46,634 nucleotides of DNA from Burkholderiaceae bacterium (GTDB lineage Bacteria > Pseudomonadota > Gammaproteobacteria > Burkholderiales > Burkholderiaceae_C). The notes beneath the pieces are model-generated. The model saw only the letters and a list, made by a program, of their open reading frames with translations. It was not told the origin of the DNA and made no database searches. This document shows positions 25,500 through 34,494 of the stretch, piece after piece. A program made the position numbers and the translations under genes. Within the stretch, counting starts at the first letter, position 1; each line of letters begins with the position of its first letter. The DNA lies in assembly GCA_004323695.1 (NCBI GenBank), contig SCRU01000099.1:1-46634 (forward strand), in the 5' to 3' direction.

Positions 25500-26090
25500 T
25501 CAGGCGACCGCAGCCATGGCCGCAGCCGCAGAGGCCTGAACGGCGCGACGGGCATGGGCCTGCCAGAACGGATCGACTAGGCGGCCGGCGAGCACGCGGG
25601 CACGCAGGCGCAGGCCCTCGGCTGTGCTGTAGTTGTCCCAGCCGGCCTCGTAGGAGGCCTCGCCGCTCAGGTCTTCGACCTGCTTGGCAACGGCGGCCGC
25701 TTCCTCGTCCGATGTGACGGGCTCGGACCAGCGGATGCCCGCGCCCCACACCTGGCCGGTGAGCACGAGGCGATTCAGGGAATCGCGCACGAGGACCAGC
25801 TCCGGCCGGAAGTCCAGCACGTCGCCGTCCGGGTTCAAGTCGAACTCGTGTTCCGACACGCAGGCAAGGGCCAGCGCCATCGCCTCTTCGATCAGGCCGT
25901 GCTGGCCGAGTTCGAGGACGGAAGGCACCCAATAGGTGCCATAGATCGGATCGTCTTCGGGGTACTCGACCTGGCCTTGGCAGGTGATGGTGAACTGGCA
26001 CCAGAACACGTCCTCGCGGATGAAGGTTCCGGCGCGGTAAGGCGTGGCCACGAAGGTCACGCCATCGACAACATGGGTCTTGGGTTGCAT
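25500..26090 (-). CDS. Hypothetical ICE protein between TIGR03757 and the DsbA-like gene
   Basis: The protein is 196 residues, soluble and acidic, from the ATG at 26090 (MQPKTHVVDGVTFVATPYRA). There is no signal peptide or membrane segment. The segment FWCQFTITCQGQVEYPEDDP and a C-terminal Ala-rich helix (RRAVQASAAAAMAAVA) are seen. I do not recognise a domain. It is flanked by non-coding gaps of 194 and 142 bp and ended by a strong hairpin, unlike the overlapping mating genes around it, so it looks like an accessory insertion into the transfer block rather than a core component. Function unknown. Confidence 0.7.
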   Translation of the reverse strand: MQPKTHVVDGVTFVATPYRAGTFIREDVFWCQFTITCQGQVEYPEDDPIYGTYWVPSVLELGQHGLIEEAMALALACVSEHEFDLNPDGDVLDFRPELVLVRDSLNRLVLTGQVWGAGIRWSEPVTSDEEAAAVAKQVEDLSGEASYEAGWDNYSTAEGLRLRARVLAGRLVDPFWQAHARRAVQASAAAAMAAVA

Positions 26091-26284
26091 GGCAGTCTCC
26101 AAAGAAGGTGAGGGAACGCCTTGCCGCCCCTGCGGGCGTGGGCGACCCGCGTGGGATGAACAACAAGCGAAGGAAGAACGGGCATCCGCCACCGCAGCGC
26201 GGCGGCTGTTCGCGTCGAGGGATGCAAAGCGAACGGGATCGATCAGCGCGGCCAGGGCCGCGGCGTAGCCTTGAAGATCGTCGG
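26091..26284. other. Non-coding gap in the transfer block
   Basis: These 194 GC-rich bases lie between the DsbA-like gene and the hypothetical gene. I see no ORF, clear promoter or terminator, only short GC inverted repeats. It probably contains the promoter of the hypothetical gene. Confidence 0.4.
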
Positions 26285-27040
26285 CTACCTGGGCATGTCG
26301 CCGAGGGACTCGGCAGGCATTTCCTTCGATGCGGTTTTGGTGGTGCCGCCGGCCGCCAGCAGGTCGATGGCCGACAGCAGTGCATCGCCTTCCACCGGGC
26401 CATGCAGCAGCAGCGTCTTGCCGGACTGGCGATCCTGCAGGCGCAGCGTGGGCGTGACCTTGATGCCCTCCTGCGCGGCGCTCGCCGACTGCGCGCGGAT
26501 CAGTGTGTCGGGGCGGTCGCTGTCAAGGCACTGCTGGGCGGCCGTCGTGATGCCGGGATAGCCCAGGCCCTCGGGCAGGCCCTGGCCGTCGCCGCGGGTG
26601 TGCGCGTAGACCCACTCGACGGCCTGCCAGAACGCGGCCGGGCCACCGGCCTCGCCGACGCACTCGACCAGGCGCGCATTGGCGGTCGCAGCCGGCTCGT
26701 GGGTGGTCAGCGGCAGGTGGTGCCACTGCCAGTTCACCTCGGGGTGCACGTCGATCCACTGCTTGAGCACCGCGAAGTAGGCCCGGCAGAACGGACATTC
26801 GAGATCGGCGTACTCCACCACCGTGAAGCGCGCATCGTCGCGGCCATAGCGCCAAGGCGGGCCGCTGGCGGCGGCAGGTGCCAGCGTGGACGCCTGGCTG
26901 AACTCGGCCGACGTGGAAGCGTCTTCGGCGATCGGCGTTTGTGGCTGTAAGCCCAGCCAGGCTGCCGCGATCAGCGCAACGACAAGCAGTACAGCGACCA
27001 ATGCGACTGAGCGGGATGGAATGAAGCGAGCGACCTGCAT
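26285..27040 (-). CDS. DsbA-family thiol-disulfide protein of the ICE
   Basis: The product has 251 residues from the ATG at 27040. One N-terminal membrane helix (about 11-30) anchors it to the periplasmic face. Residues 68-240 are a thioredoxin_4/DsbA-like domain with active site C82-P-F-C85 (DLECPFCRAYF) and the cis-proline region KVTPTLRL. It probably forms or shuffles disulfides in the cysteine-rich mating proteins TIGR03755 and TIGR03756 encoded downstream. It lies 10 bp after the VirB4-type gene, in the same operon. Confidence 0.85.
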   Translation of the reverse strand: MQVARFIPSRSVALVAVLLVVALIAAAWLGLQPQTPIAEDASTSAEFSQASTLAPAAASGPPWRYGRDDARFTVVEYADLECPFCRAYFAVLKQWIDVHPEVNWQWHHLPLTTHEPAATANARLVECVGEAGGPAAFWQAVEWVYAHTRGDGQGLPEGLGYPGITTAAQQCLDSDRPDTLIRAQSASAAQEGIKVTPTLRLQDRQSGKTLLLHGPVEGDALLSAIDLLAAGGTTKTASKEMPAESLGDMPR

Positions 27041-27050
27041 GGTGTTTTCC

Positions 27051-29933
27051 TCACGCCAGCGCATCGAGCGCCAGCGACTCGATGCCGCGGGCGCGGTCGA
27101 TTTTCTCGGCGATCTTGAAGGCAGCATCCAGTTCGCCAATGCCGTATTGCTGCATCAACTGGAAGCGTTCCGCCTTCTCTTCCGGCTCGGTCTGAGCCAG
27201 CGCCAGGTACAGGCTGGGCGGCACCGCACGGAATAGCACTTCCATGCTCTTGGAGAGGATGACGCCCTCGGTGAACTTGCCCGCCTCCTTGCGGGCCGAC
27301 AGCATCAGTGCCTTCTGCGCCGGGTTCAGTTCGCGGAAACGCGCGATCTTCTCCACCTCGTCCGGTGGCATCGACAGGCAGATCCACCATTCGATCATCG
27401 ACAGCATGGGCTCGGCGGCCTTGGGCAGGTCGTCGATGTTCTGCGTCGCCAGCCAGTACCAGGCGCCGAGCTTGCGCCACATCTTCGTGATCTTCACGAC
27501 GTAGGGCGCGAGCAGCGGGTTCTTCGTGATGATGTGGCCTTCGTCCGTCACGTTGATGATCGGCCGGCCCAGGAACTGGTCGCGCTCGGCGATGTTGTTC
27601 ACCGTGTTGATGAGGCTGATGTACGCGATCGAGAGCTGCGCGTTGTAGCCCTCGCGCGCGAAGGTGGCGAGGTCCACGATGGTGATGTCGGCCTCGGGCC
27701 AGGGCGTGCCGGGCCGGTCGAACATCTCGCCGTCCACGCCCTGGCAGAACATATCCATCGCGTCCGCCATCTCCAGCAGCCGCGCGCGCCGCACCTCGGG
27801 CAGCGACGTATCGCGGGCACGCTCGCGCAACGTATCGCGCACGTCGCGCGTGAGCACCGTGCGCTGCTCGGCCACGCAGTGCTGCGCCGCGTCGAGGATG
27901 CACTGGCGGATCAGGCTGCGGTCGGCGCGCGTCATGCGCGCTTCTTCCTTGTCCTCGCCGCCAGTGATCATCAGCCGCGCGGTGATTTCCAGTTCGCCCA
28001 GCACGTCACGCTGCTCGTCGGCATCCGCTGCCTGTACCGCCTCGTCGCGGTCCTCGTCCAGCGCGTCGGCATCCAGCGTCTGCACCTGGCTGGGCGTTTC
28101 GACCAGCCGGTGGGCGTCGGCGAACGGAGCGAGGCTCACCCCGGCGCCGGGGGCCAGCTTGACGCGATGCACCTTTATACCCAGCCGCGCCGCGAAGTCG
28201 CCGAACAAGCCGAAGCTGTTGCCCGCCTCGACGATGAACAGCCGCGGCCGGTAGATCGCCGTCACCTGGTTCAGGATGTTGTTGAGCGTGGCGCTCTTGC
28301 CCGAGCCGGTGGGACCGAACAGGAACAGGTGGGCGTTCATCTGCCGGTCGAGCCGGTTCAGCGGGTCGAAGGTGATCGGCCCGCCGCCGCGGTTGAAGAA
28401 CGTGATGCCCGGATGGCCGGTGCCCTGGCTGCGGCCCCACACCGGCGCGAGGTTCGCGGCGTGCTGCGCGAACATCAGTTGCGTGTACCACTGGCGCTTG
28501 TCGGTGGCCGGATCGAACACGCACGGGAGCCAGCGCAGGTAGCTGTTGAGCGGCGCCACCTCGTCTTCCTCGCGCACCGGCTGCAGGCCGGCGTTGAGCA
28601 TGACGTTGACCAGTTGCAGGCCGCGGGCGTCGAGCTGCGCGAGGTCGCGTCCGCGCAGATAGAAGGCAAGCGCACCGCGGTAGAGCTTGTGCGCGCTGCC
28701 GATCAGGCCGCGCGCTTCCTGCACGTCGCGGCGCGTCTGCTCCGAAGCCAGCGTCTCGCCGACCGACTTCTTGCTCAGGTGGTTCAGGTGCCCTTCGAGC
28801 ACGTCCTGCGGCGTCGCGACGACGGTCAGGCACATCACCGTGTCCTCGGGCATCTGGTCGAACAGCGCGTTGACGGCATCGCCGCCCTTGCGCGTTTCGC
28901 CGGTGACGTGGCCGGTCGCAGGCGGCATGCGCAACCGATCCATCACGATGATCCGGTGCGGCATGCCGTCGAGCAGCCACGTGCCGTTCGCCACGTCCGA
29001 GCGCGGCTGGCCGAAGAACAGGCGCTGCGCGAAGTCTCCGCTGGCCAGCTCGATCTCGCCGTCTTCGACTGCCTCGGGGTAGCGCGTGAGCGCATAGAAG
29101 CGCTCGCGGTCGTCGGCGCTGGGGCCGAGCAGCGTCGGGTGCGGGTTGAACCAGCGCAGCAGCCAGTCGTGGATGTCGGCCGCCTCCATGCGGCGGGATT
29201 TCACGCCCGCGTTGGCGAGGCCGCCCACGAGCCGGTCGCAGATCGTCGTCAGCGCCTGCTCGGGGGACTGGCCGCGCCGCGATGCGGTCGCAGCGTTCGC
29301 GCGCCGGTAGACCACCATTCGCACGCGCCGGACCTGGCCGCGCCACGGCAGCCGCGTCACCGTGGTGTCCTCGAACAGCCCGCCGGGCTTGGCAATGGCG
29401 CGCAGGTGGTGCCCAAAGAAACGCAGGTAGAAGTCCGTGAAGGCGCTGCCCTGGGCGCGCGGCCGCACATAGTCGGCCAGCCCGCGCAGGTAGGTGTCCC
29501 AGGTCGATTCGTCCTGGGCGTAGAGCTGCACCACCCACGGGTTCTCGTCGAGTTCGTCGAACGAGTCCTGCAGCGCGTTCTCCAGTGCATCGCGTGCCTG
29601 CCACAGCCAGGCCATCTCACGGCCTTCGGTGCCGACCGGGGCCAGTTCGAAGAAGCCCGCAACCGACTGGCCGTCTTCCAGCAACATGCTCTTGGAGCCG
29701 GGCAGGTACTCCACCCACGGCAACAGGTCGGCGAAGGACGGTGCCACGCCGTAGAGCGCCTGCAGGTCCGCTTCGGTGGTCGGCGGGCGCGGCTGGCTGC
29801 CCACCGCGCTGCCGGGCTCGGGAATGCCGTGCGCGGCCAGCGTCGAGACATGCTGCGACCAGGCGTCATCGGCATCCAGGTCGAGGCCGGCGGGCGTGAC
29901 GGCCTTGCGTGCCCAGGGCAACGACCAAGCCAT
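27051..29933 (-). CDS. Conjugative transfer ATPase, VirB4/TraC type (TIGR03744)
   Basis: This 960-residue motor ATPase powers pilus assembly and substrate transfer at the inner membrane. ATG at 29933 is chosen: it overlaps the stop of the upstream lipoprotein gene (TGATG) and begins MAWSLPWARK. The N-terminal half carries the TraC/VirB4 docking domain. The ATPase half has Walker A GPTGSGKSAT at 540-549, Walker B IINVTDEGH at 792-800 and a WLATQN motif at about 824-829. An acidic insert at 617-645 (rich in D and E) is notable. The length is normal for the ICE family. Confidence 0.92.
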   Translation of the reverse strand: MAWSLPWARKAVTPAGLDLDADDAWSQHVSTLAAHGIPEPGSAVGSQPRPPTTEADLQALYGVAPSFADLLPWVEYLPGSKSMLLEDGQSVAGFFELAPVGTEGREMAWLWQARDALENALQDSFDELDENPWVVQLYAQDESTWDTYLRGLADYVRPRAQGSAFTDFYLRFFGHHLRAIAKPGGLFEDTTVTRLPWRGQVRRVRMVVYRRANAATASRRGQSPEQALTTICDRLVGGLANAGVKSRRMEAADIHDWLLRWFNPHPTLLGPSADDRERFYALTRYPEAVEDGEIELASGDFAQRLFFGQPRSDVANGTWLLDGMPHRIIVMDRLRMPPATGHVTGETRKGGDAVNALFDQMPEDTVMCLTVVATPQDVLEGHLNHLSKKSVGETLASEQTRRDVQEARGLIGSAHKLYRGALAFYLRGRDLAQLDARGLQLVNVMLNAGLQPVREEDEVAPLNSYLRWLPCVFDPATDKRQWYTQLMFAQHAANLAPVWGRSQGTGHPGITFFNRGGGPITFDPLNRLDRQMNAHLFLFGPTGSGKSATLNNILNQVTAIYRPRLFIVEAGNSFGLFGDFAARLGIKVHRVKLAPGAGVSLAPFADAHRLVETPSQVQTLDADALDEDRDEAVQAADADEQRDVLGELEITARLMITGGEDKEEARMTRADRSLIRQCILDAAQHCVAEQRTVLTRDVRDTLRERARDTSLPEVRRARLLEMADAMDMFCQGVDGEMFDRPGTPWPEADITIVDLATFAREGYNAQLSIAYISLINTVNNIAERDQFLGRPIINVTDEGHIITKNPLLAPYVVKITKMWRKLGAWYWLATQNIDDLPKAAEPMLSMIEWWICLSMPPDEVEKIARFRELNPAQKALMLSARKEAGKFTEGVILSKSMEVLFRAVPPSLYLALAQTEPEEKAERFQLMQQYGIGELDAAFKIAEKIDRARGIESLALDALA

Positions 29934-30367
29934 CAGTAGTCCTCCAGGCGCTCGCCAAGCATCGCGTACTGCACGCGCTGGTAGAGCGGGAACACGGTGG
30001 TGTAGCCGGGCACGGGCACCGGGTCGGTGCCGGCCAGGTGCGGGAACACGTACATCACCAGGTCCGGGTTCGGCAGGCGTCGGAACTGGCGGTAAATCTC
30101 GTTGGCCGCGGTGCGCGTGTAGGCGGCAGCGGCGGCGGGCACCGCCTGCACGTCGGCCTCGGTCAGCGGCCGGCGCAAGTCCTGGCGTGCATCGAGCAGT
30201 TGCCGCGCTGCCTGCCCACCACCGGCGCTGCCGCCCGTCTCCTGATTCCACACGTCGAGCATGGTGTGATCGCCGTGCGGCAGCAACTTGTCCTTGCTGG
30301 TGGCGCAGCCGCCCAGCACCAGGACCGCGCACAGGATCGCGGCCGATTCAATCCAAATCCGACGCAT
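29933..30367 (-). CDS. Conjugal transfer lipoprotein (TIGR03751)
   Basis: The protein has 144 residues with a lipoprotein signal: hydrophobic AAILCAVLVLGGC, lipobox LGGC with Cys21, followed by ATSKDK. The mature part (HTMLDVWNQETGG... LPNPDLVMYVFPHLAG) is typical of TIGR03751, a VirB7/TraV-like outer-membrane lipoprotein of the mating channel. It overlaps the TIGR03752 gene by 20 bp and the VirB4 gene by one. Confidence 0.87.
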   Translation of the reverse strand: MRRIWIESAAILCAVLVLGGCATSKDKLLPHGDHTMLDVWNQETGGSAGGGQAARQLLDARQDLRRPLTEADVQAVPAAAAAYTRTAANEIYRQFRRLPNPDLVMYVFPHLAGTDPVPVPGYTTVFPLYQRVQYAMLGERLEDY

Positions 30368-31817
30368 GCTTGCCTCCGATGCGTTGATTGACCCGGCGCC
30401 CCTTGGCGTCGTAGTCGATGTTGAGCGGCTGCTCCAGATGCACCGCGACCTTGGCGCCGGGCCGCACGTAGACGGCGGCGAAGGCTTGGCCGTAGAGCTT
30501 GTTGATCCAATCGGCCATGTCGCGGACGCCCCCGGCCAGGATGCGGCCCATCGCCTCGTTGCCGCTGATGCCTACCGTGCCAAGCGAGCCGTTGCTGTTA
30601 GCGACCACGGCCACGCTGCCGTTGTCCGACTTGATCAGCGAAGCGGCGCCGGCGCCGGCCGCGGTGATGAGGGCTTGCGAACCCAGGTACTGCTGCGCGT
30701 TGCTGCGCCGTTCGCCGCTGACGCAGGGGATGCCGTAGGGATCGCTGATCCAGCCCAGGCCGCCTTGCGTCGTGCTGTTTGCACCATTGCCCTGGCCGCC
30801 GCCGCTCTGGTTGCGGTTGCCGTCCTCCGGCATCGTGCGCACCGTGCCGTCGTTGAAGACGAACGTCACCGAGCGAATCTGCCCGCGCACGCAGGAGAGC
30901 GTCCAGTCGCCCGAGGCCGTGCCGCTGACCACCGCGCCGGCCACGTCGGGGATGTCGATGCCGTTGGCGGTGAGGTTGTCGGGGCCGATCAGCACCTTGA
31001 AGGGATACGGGTCGTTGACCGTGCCGTCGATCGGCACGCGGCCGATCAGCGCGGTCATCGCGATCGAGCCCATCAGCGTCGAGTTCGACGGCACCGTGTA
31101 GACCGGCTTGGCCGACGCGCCCACGGCGCGGCTGCCCGCATCCGCGACGGTGCTTGCCACGTTGTCGGCGGTATCGGAAAGCGTCTTCTGCGCCGGTCCG
31201 AAGCTGGTCGGGAAGTTCAGGCCGCCGCTGCTACCGTTCTTCGCCGAGGGCTTCGCATCGTCCGGCTCCACCCAGCGCGTGCCGTTGGTGTTGCGCGCAC
31301 TGCCGCCCTGGTTGCCGCCGAAGCTCTTGCCGTCGCCTTCCTCCAGCCCGAGGCCCACCGGCAGGTCGGCCTGGCCGCTCTTGCCGGAGAGGCCGTCCAG
31401 ACGCCGCTGCAGGTCTTGCAGCAGGCCCTGGGTCTGCTGGCGGTCGCCGGCCAACTGCTCGCGGTCCTGCTGCAGGCGGCCGCGCTCGCCGTCGAGCGCG
31501 GACTGGATGCGCTGGTCGATCGCGCTTTCCCGCGCGCGCATGCGCTCGTTCTCGGTCTTCTGGTTCTTGTTGTCGTTGAGTGCCGTCTGCAGCTCGTTGC
31601 GCAACTGCTTGACCTGGGCCACCAGCGTGGCGACGGTATCGCGCGGCGTGTCGCCTTCGATACCCAGCGCTTTCATCTCTTCGGGCGTGAGCGGGTTGGC
31701 GCTGCCGGGAGGTGCCGGCCTAGCGCTGCGCTCGCCCGAGAAGAGCTTGATGCCGACGAACAGCAGCACCAGCGCCATCGGGATCAGCAGCCACTTCAGG
31801 AGGGGGTTACTTTTCAT
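30348..31817 (-). CDS. ICE mating protein TIGR03752 (TraB/VirB10-like)
   Basis: The protein has 489 residues: a short cytoplasmic start, one membrane helix (about 8-26), then a coiled-coil stretch (about 60-130, TLVAQVKQLRNELQTALNDN and following, rich in Q, E and R). A Gly/Asn-rich linker leads to a beta-rich C-terminal domain with YTVPSNSTLMGSIAMTALIG, which corresponds to the VirB10 channel domain. It spans the periplasm and links the inner and outer membrane complexes. Overlaps on both sides show translational coupling. Confidence 0.88.
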   Translation of the reverse strand: MKSNPLLKWLLIPMALVLLFVGIKLFSGERSARPAPPGSANPLTPEEMKALGIEGDTPRDTVATLVAQVKQLRNELQTALNDNKNQKTENERMRARESAIDQRIQSALDGERGRLQQDREQLAGDRQQTQGLLQDLQRRLDGLSGKSGQADLPVGLGLEEGDGKSFGGNQGGSARNTNGTRWVEPDDAKPSAKNGSSGGLNFPTSFGPAQKTLSDTADNVASTVADAGSRAVGASAKPVYTVPSNSTLMGSIAMTALIGRVPIDGTVNDPYPFKVLIGPDNLTANGIDIPDVAGAVVSGTASGDWTLSCVRGQIRSVTFVFNDGTVRTMPEDGNRNQSGGGQGNGANSTTQGGLGWISDPYGIPCVSGERRSNAQQYLGSQALITAAGAGAASLIKSDNGSVAVVANSNGSLGTVGISGNEAMGRILAGGVRDMADWINKLYGQAFAAVYVRPGAKVAVHLEQPLNIDYDAKGRRVNQRIGGKHASDLD

Positions 31818-32727
31818 CGCGCGCTCCTCCTCCTTCGGCCTGGCCGGCCGCCGCTGCCGGCGGCAGGTTCACCGTCGCGTCGATCGGCGCCAGCTTGGGC
31901 AGCAGCGACTCGGCCAGGCCGTGGCCACGGGTGACGAGATAGACCACGGTGGTGTCGGCCGCGCGGCCGGCCGGCCCCAGGGTCGGGTGCTGGAAGGTCG
32001 CGGCGAGGAAGTCGCCCTGCAGCGCACGCGGATCGAGGTCGAGCCAGCGCCCGGAAGCGTTGGTGAGCTTCACGGCCGTCACCCACTGGTCTTCGAGCCG
32101 CCACGCGGCCAGCGCCTGCGCGCGCACCGGCAGCGTGGGCAGCAAGGTGTCCAGCGCGAGGTTGCGGCGCAGGTTGACGCGGCCGATGCCGGCCATGGGC
32201 TCGACGGTGCGCAGCGGCGCGTACAGGTTCTGCGCCGCGTAGCGCGTCAGCACCGCGGCCACCGGCGTTGCGCGGCGGGCGGCTGGTGCCAGGCGCTGCG
32301 CATCGTCGTCCGCGGTGGCCGAGGGGCTGGCCGGCTCGCCGTAGCGGGTGGCCGGCACATCGCCATCGACGATGCGCATGGGTTCGAGCGCGGGCTGGCC
32401 CGCCTTCGCCGGCTCAGCCGCGATGTCGAGCAGGATCAGCGCGCCGGACTCCACGTCCTGTAGTTGCAGCCGCGTGGGCGGGATGGGCGCGCTGGCGCGC
32501 AGGTAGATCGCCCCGCCGGCGCTCTGCACGCGCAACTGCTCGCCGACGCCGGCCGGCACCCCGATGCGCACGTTGCGTTCGATGAAGACCACACGCTCCT
32601 GGCCGACCACCAGCGGCACGGCCAGCGGCAGGCGCTCCCAGCGCAGGATTTCGATGGCATGGCCCGCGGGCACGAAGCCCAGGCACAACAGGACGCCGGC
32701 CAGGGCCGGAAGGAAGCAGCGCTTCAT
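31807..32727 (-). CDS. ICE mating protein TIGR03749 (TraK/VirB9-like)
   Basis: The exported protein has 306 residues; its signal peptide MKRCFLPALAGVLLCLGFVP ends HA-I. The mature start IEILRWERLPLAVPLVVGQE matches the TraK-like secretin family, followed by a linker (about 120-160, Pro/Ala-rich) and a C-terminal domain with LRNL-like NLYAPLRTVEP. Its place between the TIGR03746 and TIGR03752 genes repeats the TraE-TraK-TraB order of F-type systems. It overlaps TIGR03752 by 11 bp. Confidence 0.87.
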   Translation of the reverse strand: MKRCFLPALAGVLLCLGFVPAGHAIEILRWERLPLAVPLVVGQERVVFIERNVRIGVPAGVGEQLRVQSAGGAIYLRASAPIPPTRLQLQDVESGALILLDIAAEPAKAGQPALEPMRIVDGDVPATRYGEPASPSATADDDAQRLAPAARRATPVAAVLTRYAAQNLYAPLRTVEPMAGIGRVNLRRNLALDTLLPTLPVRAQALAAWRLEDQWVTAVKLTNASGRWLDLDPRALQGDFLAATFQHPTLGPAGRAADTTVVYLVTRGHGLAESLLPKLAPIDATVNLPPAAAAGQAEGGGARDEK

Positions 32728-33416
32728 GGGGTGTCTCCCTGCAGATTGGCGCCGGGGCTGGCGGGCTTGCCGGCTGGCGCCGGGGGCGGCGGGGTTTCGA
32801 TGCGCTCGGGCGCACGCGCATAGCAGTCCAGCACCAGGCCGAAGGGATTGCGCTCGGGATCGATGTCCATGCGCACGACCTTCAGCGCGTAGCGCACGAG
32901 TGCGCGCTTGACCTGCTCGGCGCCCAGGTACTCGTCGGCGCTCACGTCCAGCGTGACGATCCAGTCGTTCGCCGACACGGCGCGCACGCGCGCGGCGGGA
33001 TCGTCGCCGTAGCCGCGGCCGGGAATCTCATAGATGCCGCGCACGCGCTGGCGCAACTCGCCGTTGCTGCGCCGGAATTCGTAGTCCTGCTGCAGGAAGG
33101 CCCGGCAGCTCGGCGTGAAGTAGGCCGACAGCCCATGCAGGTTGCGCGGGTAGTCCTGCTCGCCGTTGGTCGGCCAGCGTTGGGCCTGCTGCCAGATGTA
33201 GAAGGTGAAGGCGTAGACGCTCTCCGGCGGCACGTCCCACCACTTGCGCGTGCTGCCCGAGCGCAGGTCGGGCGGCACGTGGATGGTCAGGCTCTTGGGT
33301 GCGCTCCACCAGCCGAAGCCGAGCAGCAGCACCACGACGAACAGCGCGGCGCCAGCCAGGCGCAAGGTCTTCACATGCGCCTGCAGGTGCGCGACCTCGT
33401 TCTTGAATCGGCTCAT
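32724..33416 (-). CDS. ICE mating protein TIGR03746 (TraE/VirB5-8 like)
   Basis: This 230-residue bitopic inner-membrane protein has one helix at about 20-38 (LAGAALFVVVLLLGFGWWSA) and a periplasmic domain with IHVPPDLRSGSTRKWWDVPP and SVYAFTFYIWQQAQRWPTNG. ATG at 33416 overlaps the TIGR03750 stop (ATGA). A Pro-rich tail (ETPPPPAPAGKPASP) ends the protein. TraE-like proteins support assembly of the channel core. Confidence 0.88.
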   Translation of the reverse strand: MSRFKNEVAHLQAHVKTLRLAGAALFVVVLLLGFGWWSAPKSLTIHVPPDLRSGSTRKWWDVPPESVYAFTFYIWQQAQRWPTNGEQDYPRNLHGLSAYFTPSCRAFLQQDYEFRRSNGELRQRVRGIYEIPGRGYGDDPAARVRAVSANDWIVTLDVSADEYLGAEQVKRALVRYALKVVRMDIDPERNPFGLVLDCYARAPERIETPPPPAPAGKPASPGANLQGDTP

Positions 33417-33841
33417 GCTGTACCTCGACGCAGGGACGGGTTGGGTCGCAGGCGCCGCGTGGACCACCAGCCCGAGCGGGTGATGAGTTGCCCGCCGCCC
33501 GCGTGGGCCGCCAGCGCGGGATAGCGCAGCGCGAGCCGCCACTGGAGCTGGCGGTACAGCCAGGTGTCGGGCCGGCCGCGCTTCCACCGCCGCAACAGAC
33601 CACCGCCCACGAAGACGCCGATGCCGATGCCGGCAACGACCAGCGTGGGCACCATCGCAATGCTGTGGGTCAGCCAGGCCAGCGGCACGCCGGCCACGAA
33701 CCCGACCGCGCCCGACAGGCCGGCGCAGACCCACAGCTCGTCGGCCGTGAGCCCGCGCACGACCACCGGATGGCGGTTCAGGCGATGCGGCATGAAGGTC
33801 ACCAGCCCGTCGCGCGGCGGGCTCTCCAGGGCGCCGGCCAT
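33413..33841 (-). CDS. ICE conjugal transfer protein TIGR03750 (TraL-like)
   Basis: The product has 142 residues. After the characteristic start FMPHRLNRHPVVVRGLTADE come two adjacent membrane helices (about 38-58 and 63-83), then a basic segment RRWKRGRPDTWLYRQLQWRL. This is the layout of TIGR03750/TraL (VirB3-like) proteins, which help anchor the pilus apparatus. It overlaps TIGR03746 by four bases and follows TIGR03745 after 12. Confidence 0.88.
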   Translation of the reverse strand: MAGALESPPRDGLVTFMPHRLNRHPVVVRGLTADELWVCAGLSGAVGFVAGVPLAWLTHSIAMVPTLVVAGIGIGVFVGGGLLRRWKRGRPDTWLYRQLQWRLALRYPALAAHAGGGQLITRSGWWSTRRLRPNPSLRRGTA

Positions 33842-33853
33842 GGTTGCCAGCCC

Positions 33854-34231
33854 TTACAACACGCCGGTGGCCTTGGTCAGCAGCCAGATGCCGACGACCA
33901 GAAGGATCGCACCCACCGCCACCGTCAGGCCGAACTGGCCCCAGGTGGCGCGGCCGGTGTGGATTTCCGCATAGCGCGTGTAGGCGTGGTAGCAGACGCC
34001 GACGAACATCGAGGCGACCACGAGCAGCGCGATCAGCAGCACGATGTCGTAGCCGTAGTTCTGTAGCGTCTGCATGAGGCCGCTGCCAGCACCCCGTGAC
34101 GGGTCTTCCATGGTCGGCAGCGCTGCGAATGACGGCAGCGGGGTAGCCGCGATGCCCAGTGGTACGAGCGGGGCCGCGATGCGGTCGGCGATACGTACAT
34201 TGGGACGAAGAGAGGTCTGAGAAGCGTTCAT
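33854..34231 (-). CDS. ICE membrane protein TIGR03745 (pilin-like)
   Basis: The product has 125 residues. ATG at 34231 (MNASQTSLRPNV) is supported by AAAGGG upstream; another ATG six codons earlier lacks a ribosome site. A signal-like first segment ends near SFA, then two helices (about 59-79 and 98-119) with GVCYHAYTRYAEIHTGRATW between. The size and two-helix form resemble TraA/VirB2 pilins, which this family may replace. It lies directly downstream of TIGR03758. Confidence 0.85.
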   Translation of the reverse strand: MNASQTSLRPNVRIADRIAAPLVPLGIAATPLPSFAALPTMEDPSRGAGSGLMQTLQNYGYDIVLLIALLVVASMFVGVCYHAYTRYAEIHTGRATWGQFGLTVAVGAILLVVGIWLLTKATGVL

Positions 34232-34254
34232 GGCGATACACCCTTTCATGGTGG

Positions 34255-34494
34255 TCAGGACAGGAGGAAGAAGCCCAGCACCAGGTACATCGCGACGAAG
34301 CGCACGATGACACCGAGGAACTGGCGTTGGGTCAGGTGGTGCTCGGTCCAGCCGACATAGGCGGTGCGCATCGCCCACACGCCCCACAGCAGCAGAACGG
34401 CGAAGACGAAGCCGAGCACGACGGTGGAGACGGCCGCGGGCGCGAACCCGCCGTTGGCCTGGAAGGCGGCGACCTGATCGGCGGAAGGCGTCAT
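34255..34494 (-). CDS. ICE membrane protein TIGR03758
   Basis: This 79-residue protein has two membrane helices (about 17-39 and 60-78) joined by the loop RTAYVGWTEHHLTQRQFLGV. The ATG at 34494 overlaps the RAQPRD gene stop (ATGA). Sequence and position match TIGR03758, a small pilin-like or accessory channel component found only in this ICE class. Confidence 0.85.
   Translation of the reverse strand: MTPSADQVAAFQANGGFAPAAVSTVVLGFVFAVLLLWGVWAMRTAYVGWTEHHLTQRQFLGVIVRFVAMYLVLGFFLLS

Noticed and set aside
27534-29939. 801-codon plus-strand open frame opposite the VirB4-type gene
   Set aside because: Composition is Arg/Ala/His-rich noise typical of reversed high-GC codons; VirB4 motifs are on the minus strand.
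30288-31934. 548-codon plus-strand frame across TIGR03752
   Set aside because: Antisense shadow; the minus strand fits the conserved ICE gene order with overlapping starts and stops.
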